Assembly (NCBI GenBank): GCA_029255685.2
Contig: CM055313.2
Span: 77,912,641 to 77,976,640 of the forward strand
Direction: 5' to 3'
DNA: 64,000 nt
Source of the DNA: Silene conica
Taxonomy: Eukaryota; Streptophyta; Magnoliopsida; Caryophyllales; Caryophyllaceae
Below, in pieces: positions 37,954 through 50,600 of this stretch (the first letter of the stretch is position 1; every line of letters begins with the position of its first letter). The notes under the pieces were generated by a model, which was given only the letters and a program-made list of their open reading frames with translations, was not told the DNA's origin and did no database searches. The translations under genes and the position numbers were made by a program.

Positions 37954-39396
37954 TTTTATGACACCTATGAATATGAGTTTTCACATTTACATTATTAATG
38001 TGGCACATGAAATTGCAGTTTGCACCCTAACACGAAACAACAATACATATGACTTCAACCGCAGCCAAAGAAAAGCGAGACGAGACCAAGAGCCTTTCAT
38101 CCACTATTATTTAAAACAAAAATCCTCTCTTTTTTACTTTTTACCTCTCCAAAAAAATCATCGTAATTATACGAAACACTTTTGACAGCGTATATCTCCT
38201 CACATTTTCTACCTACATTATTGTCAATAAAGTACTCCATATATAATATATTTTGACTTTGTTTATGTAACATGAAATACTCCATAAATTCGATATCATT
38301 TAATATATTAAAGCAACAACCGGTAACCGCTATTTTAGAGTAAAAGGTGACGTGTCGCGCTCATATCGATCGACCGTATAAAATACGGATTATGTACACG
38401 ATAAATACGTAAAACAAAAACTACCCACTCATCCACTACCCCTACTCTGCTCCGCACTTAGTCGCACACAATAGGGGAAGGGGATTCAATCCTGGGACCT
38501 ATGGTCCACCATACCTCCGTCTTAACCACTAGACTAAGACATCTTCGGTATCACCTTCTCTAATTTGTAAAAGTTATTCTACACTATTTTCCATTTGTCT
38601 CGATCTTCTCGCCATCTTAATTTCTTGAATTTTTGCTAAACTGTAAAAGTAGTACTCTTTACTTTTTATGAACTTATACTTTTAATTTCCACATAAATAC
38701 CAAATTTTTGCAAAGCATATAATATCCAACCATAATTTTTAATAATTATCATATAAGTAGTTTTCTTAACTATTATTAATCACGGCATGTTTTTAGACAT
38801 GATCGATTTTATGAAACTATTTTTGGGGTCACGTGTAAGAAGGGTCCGGAAATTTAAGGTGAAAGAAAACAATTTGATGAATGTAATATAACTATTAATG
38901 TAATGGAAGAAAATATTCAATATTTGTAATGTTTTTTAGCATATGTGAGATATTATAAATTGTTTTAACACTATAGTACGCAAAACAAAGGTCAACATGA
39001 CAGAAATGTCCGTCGAAAACGTCATTTGGTTTTGTCGCAAAAGTAACGTTGGCCCTAAATATCCGTCGCAAGAGGTAAATTGAGACGAAATATTTCCTCC
39101 CAGAACAAAGATGACTCCGTCTCAACTCTCAATTGTCATATAAGAGTCAACATTATTAGGTGTTGTCGACTTTATGTTACTATTGAAACATGACCCACTT
39201 TATATTACTACTCCGTATTTTTTAGGTTATCCGTAATAAGGGTTTGGAAGTTTTATATTGGAGAAATACAAACTAATAAATGTAATATATTAACAAATGT
39301 AGTTTATAAAGACATTTTTCAATATTTGGAATGTTGTTGGCTATTGGCAAAACATTATGAATATTTTAAACACAAATTATATGTGGCCCGTCACAA
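37954..39396. other. Intergenic stretch between mariner and Helitron
   Basis: Holds the SINE at 38440-38545 and a degraded CCGTCGCAAG MITE relic at about 38990-39125. No coding sequence is supported. Confidence 0.45.
38400..38545 (-). mobile_element. tRNA-derived SINE (minus strand), same family as 41465-41575
   Basis: On the minus strand, box A-like TTAGTCTAGTGG (38538-38527) and box B-like GGATTGAATCC (38491-38481) are in the correct order. The flanking CCCCTTCCCCTATTGTG is shared with the second copy. The cloverleaf is imperfect, so it is not a working tRNA gene. Confidence 0.65.
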
Positions 39397-39452
39397 TCAA
39401 TATATATACTTAAAACAGGAACTTTTCGAGCAATTTTATTGGTTATTGTTTT

Positions 39453-40030
39453 AGAGCAATTTCATTGGCTATTACTTTTGTTAAATAAATTAAGTATATA
39501 AATAAAAAGATAATCAAATAGTAATAAAATATCAGTTTGATAATTATTGTTTTTAGAGCGATTACATTGGTCATTACTTTGATTAATTATATTAAGTATA
39601 TAAATAAAAAGATAATTAAATAGTAATAAAATATCAGTTGGATAATTATTGAATTAGTTACTAAAATAATTGTTTCATTGGCTATTGTTTAGAGCAATTT
39701 CATTGCCTATTACTCTGGTTAAATAAATGAAGTATATAAATAAAAGTATAATTAAATAGTAATAAAATATCAGTAGGATAATTATTGTTTTTAGAGCGAT
39801 TACATTGACTACTACTTTGGTTAAATAAATCAAGTATATAAATAAAAAGATAAAAAGATAATTAAATAGTAATAAAATATCAGTTTGATAATTATTGTTT
39901 TTAGAGTGATTACATTGGTTATTACTTTGGTTAAACAAATTAAGTATATAAATAAAAAGATAATTAAATAGTAGTAAAATATCAATTGAATAATTATTGA
40001 ATTCGTTAATAAAATAATTAATAACTAAGA
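39453..40030. repeat. Five-unit minisatellite in the Helitron
   Basis: Units start at AGAGCRATTWCATTGG: 39453, 39555, 39691, 39793 and 39903, spacing 102, 136, 102 and 110 bp. Each contains AAGTATATAAATAAAAAGATAA. Units 2 and 5 share an extra GAATTMGTTAMTAAAATAATT tail. Confidence 0.9.
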
Positions 40031-40139
40031 ATTTTGGCTACCATAAAGTTATGATATAATATGTTGATTTCCTTAAAAGCATAAATATATGTATTGATGA
40101 ATATATTAAGCACTTAAATTTACGAGGTATAATTAAAAA

Positions 40140-40980
40140 AAAATACAAGCTACAGAATACGAACACATGCGAATATGAGTTAATGTAAAAAGAATACGAG
40201 TTTAAGGGAATCACGGACTAAAAAATACGAGCACAAAAGAATGCGAGCTATTAACCTAAGAATACGAGCTAATATAAAAAGAATACGAGCTATTAAGCAA
40301 AGAATAAGAGCTAATGTAAAAACAATACGAGGTATTAAGATAAGACGAGCTTTAAAATACGAGCACAAATGAATACAAGCTAAAACAATACGAGCTATTA
40401 AGATAATTTAAGACGAGCTTCAAAATATGAGCACAAATGAATACGAATACGAGATTAAAAGAATCATGAACTTAAATATACGAGCACATAAGAATACGGC
40501 CGACTAAAATGAGAATATGAGCTAATGTAAACAAAATACGAAAACACGAGTTAATTGAAACACTGAGCTAAAAAAATAGAACTAGATTTGCAAGACGTAA
40601 AATCACATGATATAATAAGCACTTAAGATTACGAGGTATAACTAAAAGAATACGAGTTACAAGTTACGAATATATAAGAAATACAAGGTAATGTCAAACA
40701 GTAAAAGGAATAAGAAATTAAGAGAATCGGGAACTAAAAATTACGAGCACACAAGGACGCGAGCTATTAATGTAAGAATACGAGCTAATAAAGCTATTAT
40801 GCTAAGAATACGAGCTAATGTAAAAAATATGCGAGCTATTAAGATATATAAGAATACGAGCGTATAAGAGGATCACGAACTTACAAATATGAGCATGTAA
40901 GAATACATGTTAATATAAAAAGAATACTAACTAATGTAAGAAAAATACGAGATAATAAGAAAAGAATACGAGCCTGATAC
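40140..40980. repeat. Degenerate array of AATACGAGCTAA motifs
   Basis: Dozens of imperfect copies of a 12-20 bp motif (AAGAATACGAGCTAATGTAA, AATACGAGCTATTAAG) on the plus strand. There is no fixed period and no long ORF. Confidence 0.85.
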
Positions 40981-41464
40981 ATCTGATGTTTTATTAGTCA
41001 TAAAAAACAATCATACCTGAATTTATTTTTAGAAGATTAACTGTTACGATAATTACTTTAAAACCATGTTAAGATATTACCCGGGCAACGCCCGGGCATG
41101 AAATCTAGTTTTGTATTATTTACAAACAATTTAATTACTTTTGACATAATTTATTAAAAGAGGATTTTTGAAAATAATGAATTGTTGTTATATTTAGCCA
41201 TCTCTACGAAATATCGAATAATTTGTGATAGTTTTCATATTATTTCTACTATAGTCTTTTAATTACCCGGTAATTCCTTTTTTTTTCTGTCATTTTTCTT
41301 CGTCTGAGTCGTTTTAGGTTATACGTAGTTTTTTGTAGATGTCATCTAATTTAGGGATTAACTTAACTTACTTAGTTTGGCAGATTCGATTAATGGTAAG
41401 CGACTTAATTTGCGAAAATGATTTGGGTGTTTAGCGTGAAAAAGGCTCAATTATTTTTTGTTGG

Positions 41465-41575
41465 TTCAACGAAACACGCACTTGGTCGCATTACAATAGA
41501 GGGGAAGGGGAATCGAACCTAGGACCTATTGTCCAGGATACCTCCGTCTTCACCACTGAACTAAGACCTCAAAAA
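41465..41575 (-). mobile_element. tRNA-derived SINE (minus strand)
   Basis: On the minus strand, box A TTAGTTCAGTGG (41564-41553) and a near-consensus box B GGTTCGATTCC (41519-41509), with the same body as 38400-38545. The anticodon arm is not normal, so a SINE is preferred over a tRNA. Confidence 0.7.
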
Positions 41576-43779
41576 GACTCAATTATTAGACTATGCAATT
41601 CTCCAAATTAACTAATCAAGAAATAAACTTGATTAATGGTGGCAGATCTATCTCCAAAGAAAATCAAGATGGCAACATTATTTGGTATTGTTTCTTATTT
41701 TGGTCGTGTTTGCTTATGATTTAAGGTGAAATCTATTATCTAAAGATGTTTAACTTAGTTGATTATGAAATGACTAAATATCGAAAATTAGGGGTCTTTG
41801 TTTGATTTTTAATCCAAAAATTATAGCCGGAGTGATCCGAGATTAATGGTTGCAGAGGAGTTTAAAGATTCTATGGACAAGTTCGATTAGTGCAATACCA
41901 TCTCTTTTTGATTTTTTAACATTTTTTTATCTCCTTTGACATTTAGTTTTTCAGTTGTTGAATTTGTAGTGTTCAATTGTTCATATTCAATTATACCAAC
42001 ATTTGACCCTCTTATAAGGTCATTATTGCAGTTTGTTTCACCTTGCATAAATAGCTCATCTAATAGACCCTACAACTCTACCAACATCTTCTAATAAGTT
42101 AGCTCCAAACTACTAAGCTTTAGAGGAAGGAGTTGAGAGTTTTCACAATTTTTAGTTTGCTTAGTAGTAACCGCTAACAGCTTTAACAAAATAAAGCCTT
42201 AACAGAATAAATAAAATTGGCTATTGAAGTCTTGAAGTGGACGATAATGAAAATTTTAGGTAGGTAACTAGGGTTTAGACCGTTCTTATAGATGAATACG
42301 AAGTAAGTGATTTGTATGTAGTCACTATAAGTCTATCTTGCTCGAACTCAGTGAGAAGTATCCTACACGAATACGTGTCCAGGTGTCAGATTTGACTATT
42401 ATATGAAAAAATATCATGTTTTTGGTATAAAATTCAGTATCCAAGTGTCATACCTATGTCCGAGTGTCCAGTGTGCGATTGTCTGCGCAATATAGCTATA
42501 AGTATTGGTTGTAGAATTATGGTTATGTTACTATTAATTATACGACTACCAAATTAGGAAATGCTCATTTTTAATTTGATTTCATCATTGTGAGACTATT
42601 ATTTTAAGGCATACACCCTCCGACTCTAAATCATTCCATTTTTCAAAATTTCTGATGTGGATTTTGAACAAATAAGTCAATTCAAAGGAATTAGACGGAA
42701 TAATATGTACTAAATTTTATTACTCCGTATATTTTAATTTGTTTCACCTTGCCAGCAAATTAGCTAATACATTGTCATTGGGCCAGTGATCAACGTATGG
42801 AAAACATATTGGAGGGCTCGAATTTTGTATACTCCATCTTAGTTTGTAAAGGCGCGCCTCGAGTGCGCCTAAGATGCTCCATGGATGAGACACTAACCAA
42901 ATCTCGCCTTGGTGCAACTTAGATTTCCTAGGACACATTAAATGAGACTTAACAGATTATTTGAAATCTAATAAACCCTAGAACTTTCCAGAATATGCTA
43001 TTGCATAAGCAATGCTGAAAATGCAAATTATCTTACAATTAGAAAGTATGAATGTTACACTATATTAACATTTGGTGTTTTGCATTCCAGGGACACAACG
43101 AAGGGTGTCAAAGTTCAATTTCAATTTGAAGGCACAAATGCAAGGAGATTGGATATGGCGTGATTAAAATGAGCTCTTTAATTCTTTGATTTTAGTACTC
43201 AGTGTGGGCTTGTATCATACAACATTTACAACATTCCGTTGGTATTTATATTTAGAATTGCACTAATATGTTTGATATTGTTGTCTTTGATGAAGTCAGT
43301 CTCATTAATTCTTTGATTTTGGATGAAATATAGAAAAATGACTATTTTAAACGAGATTTCTCTTACGATGAAAGAATAATGATTTGAATCATCTATGTTT
43401 TTATTTCCGGATTATCATTCGGAAACAATCTCTATGTTTTGTTAATGCAACTGTAAAATTGAGTATCTCCGACCTCTTACATCATGGATTATGGGAGTCA
43501 TTTAGGTATAACGTAATATTGTACCTTTTCACATTAACGATGAGATTATTCGTATCGTCTTCCTCCTTTGATTTCCCTAAGGACTTTTATTATCTTTGTG
43601 TTTGTTTTGTCTTCAATCAATATTTAAGGTGTAAGAATGGGTATCTATTTTTAAACTATTTATTGATTTTATACATATATATTCACTTATTTAAACATTT
43701 CCATATTTATACAAAATATTTATATTTTTGAGTTAAAAATGCCATCTACATAATTTCTTTATACATAGATTCATATTAT
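41576..43779. other. Intergenic stretch, no gene recognised
   Basis: AT-rich sequence. A GC-rich patch near 42850 (GGCGCGCCTCGAGTGCGCC) has no clear role. The 115-aa ORF at 43384 is hydrophobic and low-complexity and is not accepted as a gene. Confidence 0.4.
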
Positions 43780-43780
43780 A

Positions 43781-43811
43781 CCCGTGCATTTATGCACGGG
43801 ATACACACTAG
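43781..43811 (+). mobile_element. Helitron 3' terminus (plus strand)
   Basis: Hairpin CCCGTGCATTTATGCACGGG followed by ATACACACTAG and T. The element extends leftwards, but its 5' TC end was not located. Confidence 0.6.
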
Positions 43812-44059
43812 TTTTTACTTAAATCACGAACAATTTGACCATATTTCAAGCAACATCAGTTTAATTGGGCCAAATTACTATGCAATGAGTCCAATGAGGG
43901 CAATGACCCAATTTGAATCGCAACACCACACAAATTTTATTCTCTGTACCCACATTACAAATTCAAAAATTGGGTCTTACAAGTCCTTGTCCAAGTAACA
44001 AGTCCACTATGCTCACAATTACTCCTTCTCGCTCGCATTCTGTTATTTTCAGCTGAAAT

Positions 44060-44240
44060 AAGTGAATTGAATAAATAGAGTAGAATTGAATTGAACTAAA
44101 TTAAATGAAATTGAACTGAATTGTTAATCTCTTGAAGAAATAAGCAAAATAAAATTGACTGAAACTGAACAAAACTAAACGGAATAGAATTAAATAAAAT
44201 TAAAATAAGTTAAAATTAAACTATAGAGAAAATGAACTAA
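44060..44240. repeat. AAATTGAACTGAATT-type low-complexity repeat
   Basis: Loose repetition of ATTGAACTAAATTAAAT motifs. The complement of the same type occurs at about 6380-6530 in QRT3 intron 2. Confidence 0.6.
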
Positions 44241-44366
44241 ATAAAGAGCCATTAGTAGCACGTCTAAACTACTCTTTGAGCCCATGCGAGTAAATGTTTC
44301 CCACTTTAGTAATTTCGTGGACGATGAAATTTCCTTTTAACTTGCGCAGTTACGTCTATACTTAAT

Positions 44367-44556
44367 CACAAATTCTTGTTTGGGATGGACACTATCGGTC
44401 ATAAGTTAAAGACGAATAGTGCCTCTCCTACCTAATGCAACTTGCACTATCTATATAATGTTCCACTTTCCCCACTTGCATATCCACTTGCATTTTTGTG
44501 AGAGCAAATTATCCGTCCTCAACTTGCGACGGATCCGTCACAAGCAAGACCCTTTG
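44367..44556. mobile_element. MULE-type MITE, 190 bp, just upstream of the RBR gene
   Basis: Starts CACAAATTCTTGTTTG. Flanked by the 9-bp duplication ATACTTAAT (44358-44366 and 44557-44565). Its end lies 137 bp before the RBR start codon, so it is within the likely promoter. Confidence 0.88.
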
Positions 44557-44693
44557 ATACTTAATTTATCATGTTTCCTAGAAATAAGTTAATAACTTGT
44601 CAAAAACCTCTAAGTTCTTGCATAATCACCAACAAGTCTATTAGATGAGATGATCTTTGCTAACTAAAAACTCGAGCTCGAGCTCGATCAAAT

Positions 44694-47600
44694 ATGGGAA
44701 ATGTTAAAAAAGCAGCAATCTGTGAGATATGCTTTGAGGAGAAATTAGCAGTTGACAAAAAGATATACAAGGAAAAAAGCAAGTGTTCTGAAATTCATTA
44801 TTTCTGCCAAGACTGTATTTCAACCCACATTCTCTACAAAATCCAAGCTAATACTCCAACAATCCGTTGCCCCGGCGTAGAATGCAAGGCAGTAATGGAC
44901 CCTCTTCAATGTCGTTCCTTAATTACGAGAGATTCGTTTGTCGAATGGTGTCGTATAATGGTCGATAATTGGGTTTCAAGTAAAGGGTACAGAAGAGCAG
45001 CGTGTCCTTATGAAGACTGCTCAGAGGTGGTGATTGATGAATGTAAAGGTGAAGGAAGACAAGAATGCCCTCGTTGTAAAAGATTGTTTTGTTTCGGTTG
45101 CGGGGTAAAATGGGAAAGGAATCACCATGAAAGATGTAGGTTTGAGGAAGTTGTATTTCTGAATGCAGCAAGGCAGGGGAATTTTACACGATGTCCTAAT
45201 TGCAGGTTTTTTGTTCAGCGTAGGGCTGGATGCTATACTGTTACCTGCAGGTTTGTTTTAAACTTTTTATCATTTTATTTGCATTCTGCTTTTACTTAAT
45301 CATTTAATTATGTGGTTCGGGTTCCGTCTATGACGTGTACCGGCGTAAATTCTAAATAGTTTGTTTTAAAAGTCTAATAGATTTTGAGGCAAAAATATAC
45401 TCCAACGTTTGAAACAAACTGAAAATTATCTTTATATTGATTTTTCTGGATTAACAAAACATTTTGTGTCCAATAAAATTTGTCAAGTGGTAGGCTGGTA
45501 GCCTATGAAATCAGAAAAATAATAACACGTATTAAAATGAGATTAAGTTTCCGTAGGCTAATTAACCACACCAAATTAGTTACGAGTGTTTTAAAAATGG
45601 ATGGTGATTAAAACGTCCAAACTTGTGATGAATAGAAAAAAACGTGCTGATAATGTTATACCACTAGGTGGTTCAATTTTTCACGCATATAATGTTATCA
45701 ATTAGTCTCATTGAAGACGGTACTATCCGTCATAAGCTGGGGACGGATAGTACCCTCTCACAATATTACAAGTGGAAAGGCAGGTGGGTGCTCCATTTAA
45801 GGTTCACCTGATTACCACTCACATATTATGAGAGAGACACTATCCGTCTTCAGTTTGTGACAGATAGTGTCCGTCTTCTGTGTGAATTTGTGTAATGTTA
45901 TATCTAACATCCTTCCATGGGAGAAAGCAATGTTGAAGGCGTTTACGAGTGAAAATTGCAAAATTCGAAGAATCTCTATATATTGCCTTGATGAGTAAGA
46001 GCAAACTCATGTGAGTTGTGAGTTGTGAGTTGTGATTTGTGACCTATCTGTGTAAGTGACTAAATGAATGCTAGTCTCTCCAACCATATTTTTTAGGATT
46101 AATTGATTAACACCAAAGACGAAACGTATTTTATCGCTTGTTATGTAAGACCTTAGACCATTACCTTATTAGTATAATTTATTGAAGGTACTTTGGAAAT
46201 TTAAAGAGCATATTTGTGATTATTATGATTTGTGAGCAACATATTGGCCACCATATTCCTTATTTGGTCTTATTTACTACTTCCTCCATTTTTATATGAT
46301 TTACCCATTTGTTGAATATATGAGTGAAGCAAAAAAATGGACCCATAATATATCAATAAGGGGATGTTTCGAGAACAATCACAAATTGAAAGAAAATGGG
46401 CTGTTTTGAGTGTCAATGTGAAGATTTTATTTGAGTTATTTGTCGGACATAAAAAAATAAAACATAAAAGGATATGACTTAACAAGATTGCTCTTATTAA
46501 GCCTAGCTAAAACCTGTTAAAAAAAAGTCTATGCTGCAATAGAAAAGCTATGCCAAATGATCAAGGATTGAGTAAAACATATGACTTAATCTAAGCACCC
46601 AGCCACTAGATCAAGCCTAAGAGCTCACTCAAGCACCCAGTAAAGAGCTTACTCAATCCCCAAGAACATAGCAAATGAGATAAATCCAGCACAAAGTAAA
46701 TAATTTAGGTTGAAAAACTTAAAATTTTCAGCATTTTTTTCATTCATCCAAATTTTAGTTTTACATGAGGTTTAGCTTGCTTTATATAGTACAAGTCAAT
46801 GCATCCTAACCATCTATCTATACTACCATCTAATGGCTCACAAAGCTCACAAAAGTAACGACAAAAAGACAAAGAAAAACGGCTCTAATAGCCTTAAAAA
46901 GCCTTACACAAAATCAGAAATGAAAAATGACATAGATCATAAAGCATGACTTAAGTAAACTAATAAGACAATTATCCTTTTTATGAGCAATAAACAGCCA
47001 AAGGAGACAAGGAGTCTTCACTAGGACCGTTTGGAGTCCCCCAAGATGCGAAAAGAGCTTTTGGAGTTGTTTGATCAAAAGAGGAAACTTGAAAGTGACA
47101 TTTTTCAGCAATGGTCCAAAACCGAAAACACCTTGAGCAATGTTTTGTTTCCTTCAATATCTCTTTATAGCAGCCATTTCTTGGACAAAAATTTCCTAAA
47201 CTCATCCTAATATTGAGTTGGACCAACAAAAGGACCATTTTATTAGACGTATTTGGAGCTTGATCACCTCAAATTAGTTGAAGGTCCAAAACCGGGTTCT
47301 ATAACAGTTAAACAATTCAGCCCTATCTTGTAGAGGCCATATCTCTTAGCTCAGAATGAATATTAAGACCCATGATAACTCTTTGGAAATCTAATGAAGT
47401 TCTCTTTCATCCAAAAAATAATCAACCTTAAATAGTCTGTAAATCTGAGTTATGGAACTTTTAGTGTACATGCATTGGTCATTCTGAAATTAGAATAACA
47501 CTCGTTTGCACATGTTGCTTGTATCAACCATAACTCAAGTTATAGACAAGATATGAAGGTGATTCAAAATCCATTTTTTAGTTAAGATCTTAAGCTTTCT

Positions 47601-50600
47601 ATTGACATAAAAATCAAATGGTTTGCATGAGTAAAGCATGAGTAAAGCATGAGATATGATGCTTGAGAAATAAGGTCAGATTTGGATACAAAAATTATAT
47701 AAAGGCTCTCCATTTCAGTGTAAGAGTGGATTATTTTAATAAAATGGATAAATCATATCAAGACGAGGAAGTAATTAGTATTATGTTAAATGGGGGTATG
47801 TTGTCCATATTTATGTCAATTATGTGTCGATTTTACTGCCGATCGAGCCCACCATTATCGCCCTAAAAGGTAAGACTAAAACTTACCAATTTGAATATAC
47901 CTCTTGTAAGTTATTTAATTACTTTATAGCATGTTTTATTAACTTTAATAAACACACAATTAATGAATGCGGAAGCGATAAAAAGATCGAGAATTAAGAA
48001 CCTCCAGCCATTGCTTATTGGTATTCCTGAACAGCTTTATCAACCCCAAAGTACTATTAATCTGAATTTCTGAAGAACACTGTAGTCGTCTGATTTCGGT
48101 TCCAAACCCTTACTGCTCACTTATTTAGATGGTGTAATTTTCTTAAGGGAGAGTAGATTTAGTGACCTAATTAATCAGAATTTGCATACTCTTATATACT
48201 GCTCTTTCCATCAAAGAGCAGTGTTTGAACGCAACACAAATAAGGTAGTGGTTTCCTAGATGGGAGAGAATTAAGGAGCAGTTTAGAGTCCATAGTTTAA
48301 CTGCCTCATTAATGGGACATATAATTAGGATTTGTATAAGACTATTAATATTATTAATAATAATATCTAGTCAATTAATTATAAAAATCCAACATTCTCC
48401 CACTTGGCCCATTTAACAGAGAGGAACTTCATATACGAATCATAGCGACGAATTCCCTGGGACGAGAATTAATCTTCCATGTATTACGATATACTTAGTC
48501 TCTCACCACTCATACTTAACTTAATGAATAAACCATATGTTTACTCTAGGTCAAAACATAATGATATTTCTCAATAAAACAAATAACCAAAGAACGTACG
48601 TATATAATTAAAAGAGAAAATATCCAACTAAATGAAAGTTTCGAAAAACATAATATAAATGAATGTATCACATTATGGGACCAAGTCCCATGTTCACTAC
48701 ATGACCCTGGAAACCCTTAGGTTGCATGCCTTTAGTCAAGGGATCTGCAATCATCAATTCAGTGCTAATGTGTTCTATGATCACTTTCTTTTCCTGAACA
48801 CGCTCTTTTATGGCCAAATACTTAATGTCGATGTGTTTACTTCGACTTCCACTTCTGTTATTCTTAGCCATAAATACCGCAGCTGAATTATCACAATACA
48901 TTCGAATCGGCCTGCTAATAGAGTCAACAACTCTTAGCCCAGATATGAAACCTTTCAGCCAAACACCATGTGAGGTAGCCTCAAAACAAGAAACGAACTC
49001 GGCCTCCATAGTAGAGGTGGCTGTCAATGTCTGCTTAGTACTCCTCCATGATACAGCTCCGTTAGCTAGCATAAACACATATCCAGATGTGGATTTTCGT
49101 GAATCAATGCAACCAGCAAAGTTTGAGTCGGAATACCCCACCACTTCAAGACTATTAGTCCGTCTATACATAAGCATGTAATCTTTAGTACCCTGAAGGT
49201 ATCTCAACACTTTCTTTGCAGCCTTCCAGTGATCGATGCCTGAGTTACTCTGATATCTGCCTAATACTCCAACAACATATGCAATGTCAGGTCTAGTACA
49301 GACTTGAGCATACATAATGCTACCAACAGCTGAAGCATAAGGAACATTTTTCATTTGTTCTCTTTCCAAATCATTCCTTGGGCACTGGTCTAAACTGAAT
49401 CGGTCACCTTTCATAATAGGTGCTACACTTGGTGAACAATCTTTCATTCTAAATCTTTCAAGCACTTTGTTGATATAGGCCTCCTGAGACAGGCCTAAAA
49501 TGCCTCGGGATCTATCTCTATGGATCTTAATGCCAATGACATAAGATGCCTCACCCATATCTTTCATATCAAAATTATTTGAAAGAAATTGTTTCACCTC
49601 ATATAGCAACCCCTTATCATTGGTTGCTAGCAGAATATCATCCACATATAACACAAGGAAACAAATCTTACTCCCACTGACCTTAAGGTATATACATTGA
49701 TCCATGATATTTTCTTCAAAACCGAATGAAGAAATTACTTCATGGAACTTCTTATACCATTGTCGGGAGGCTTGTTTCAAACCGTATATGGATTTATTTA
49801 GCTTACAAACCAAATGGTCACCGTCTTTAGAGGAGAATCCTTCAGGTTGTTTCATGTAAACCTCTTCCTCTAAATTGCCATTAAGAAATGCCGTTTTCAC
49901 ATCCATCTGATGTAGCTCGAAGTCAAAATGAGCTACTAATGCCATGACAACTCGAAGAGAATCTTTCTTAGACACAGGAGAGAATGTTTCTGTGTAGTCA
50001 ATCCCTTCTCTTTGAGTGAACCCTTTAGCAACGAGTCTTGCCTTATGTCTCTCGATGTTGCCAACTGAGTCCCTTTTAGTCTTAAAAACCCACTTACATC
50101 CAATGGTTTTTACACCATTGGGCAACTCGACGAGATCCCAAACTCGATTAGATGCCATAGAGTTCATCTCATCTTTCATAGCATCCATCCATAAGTTTGA
50201 ATCTGTAGAACTTATGGCTTGTGAAAATGACATAGGATCATTATCAGCTCCAACACTGCAATCCGATTCTTGTAGATATACTTCATAGTCGTCAGGAATC
50301 GCCGATCTCCTCTCTCGAGTAGATTTTCTTAATGGAATTTCTTCCTCATTATGATCTACTATATTTTGATCGAAATTTTGTGGAATTTCTGTATTTGGTT
50401 GTTGAACCTCCGGTCGTACTTCAGGACCGTGATCAATAACCAACCTGTTACTCAAAACAGAGGGTGAATCTTCATGTTGATCCTTTTCAGGTTCAACTTC
50501 TATAGTACTCCCACTGATCAAGTCATTCTTTAGAAATTTTGCATTTCTAGATTCCACAATTCTGGTACTATGAGACGGACAATAGAACCTATAACCTTTG

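Larger units (their letters stand above)
39397..41108 (+). mobile_element. Helitron-like element carrying two tandem-repeat arrays, 1712 bp
   Basis: The 5' end is A|TCAATATATATACTTAAAAC at 39397. The 3' end has a strong GC hairpin, CCCGGGC-AAC-GCCCGGG (41080-41096), then CTAG at 41105-41108 and T. The flanking A and T match Helitron target preference. Inside are a roughly 100-bp minisatellite (39453-40030) and a short-motif array (40140-40980). No Rep/helicase is present, so it is non-autonomous. Confidence 0.65.

Noticed and set aside
40180-40368. 62-aa Leu/Ile/Arg-rich minus-strand ORF
   Set aside because: Direct translation of the AATACGAGC repeat array.
39453-40980. CRISPR-like array
   Set aside because: Plant nuclear DNA; repeats are long, diverged and lack regular unique spacers; part of a Helitron.
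42744-42938. 64-aa minus-strand ORF with a GC-rich patch
   Set aside because: No family match, no splice context, isolated; not supported.
43384-43731. 115-aa plus-strand ORF
   Set aside because: Hydrophobic, low-complexity translation of AT-rich DNA, no domain, no gene structure around it; judged a chance frame.
46981-47238. 85-aa minus-strand ORF with SWGTPNGPSEDS
   Set aside because: Not recognised and lies within a probable LTR fragment; insufficient evidence for a gene.
48810-50288. Plus-strand ORFs opposite the copia pol region
   Set aside because: Antisense shadows of the minus-strand pol frame.
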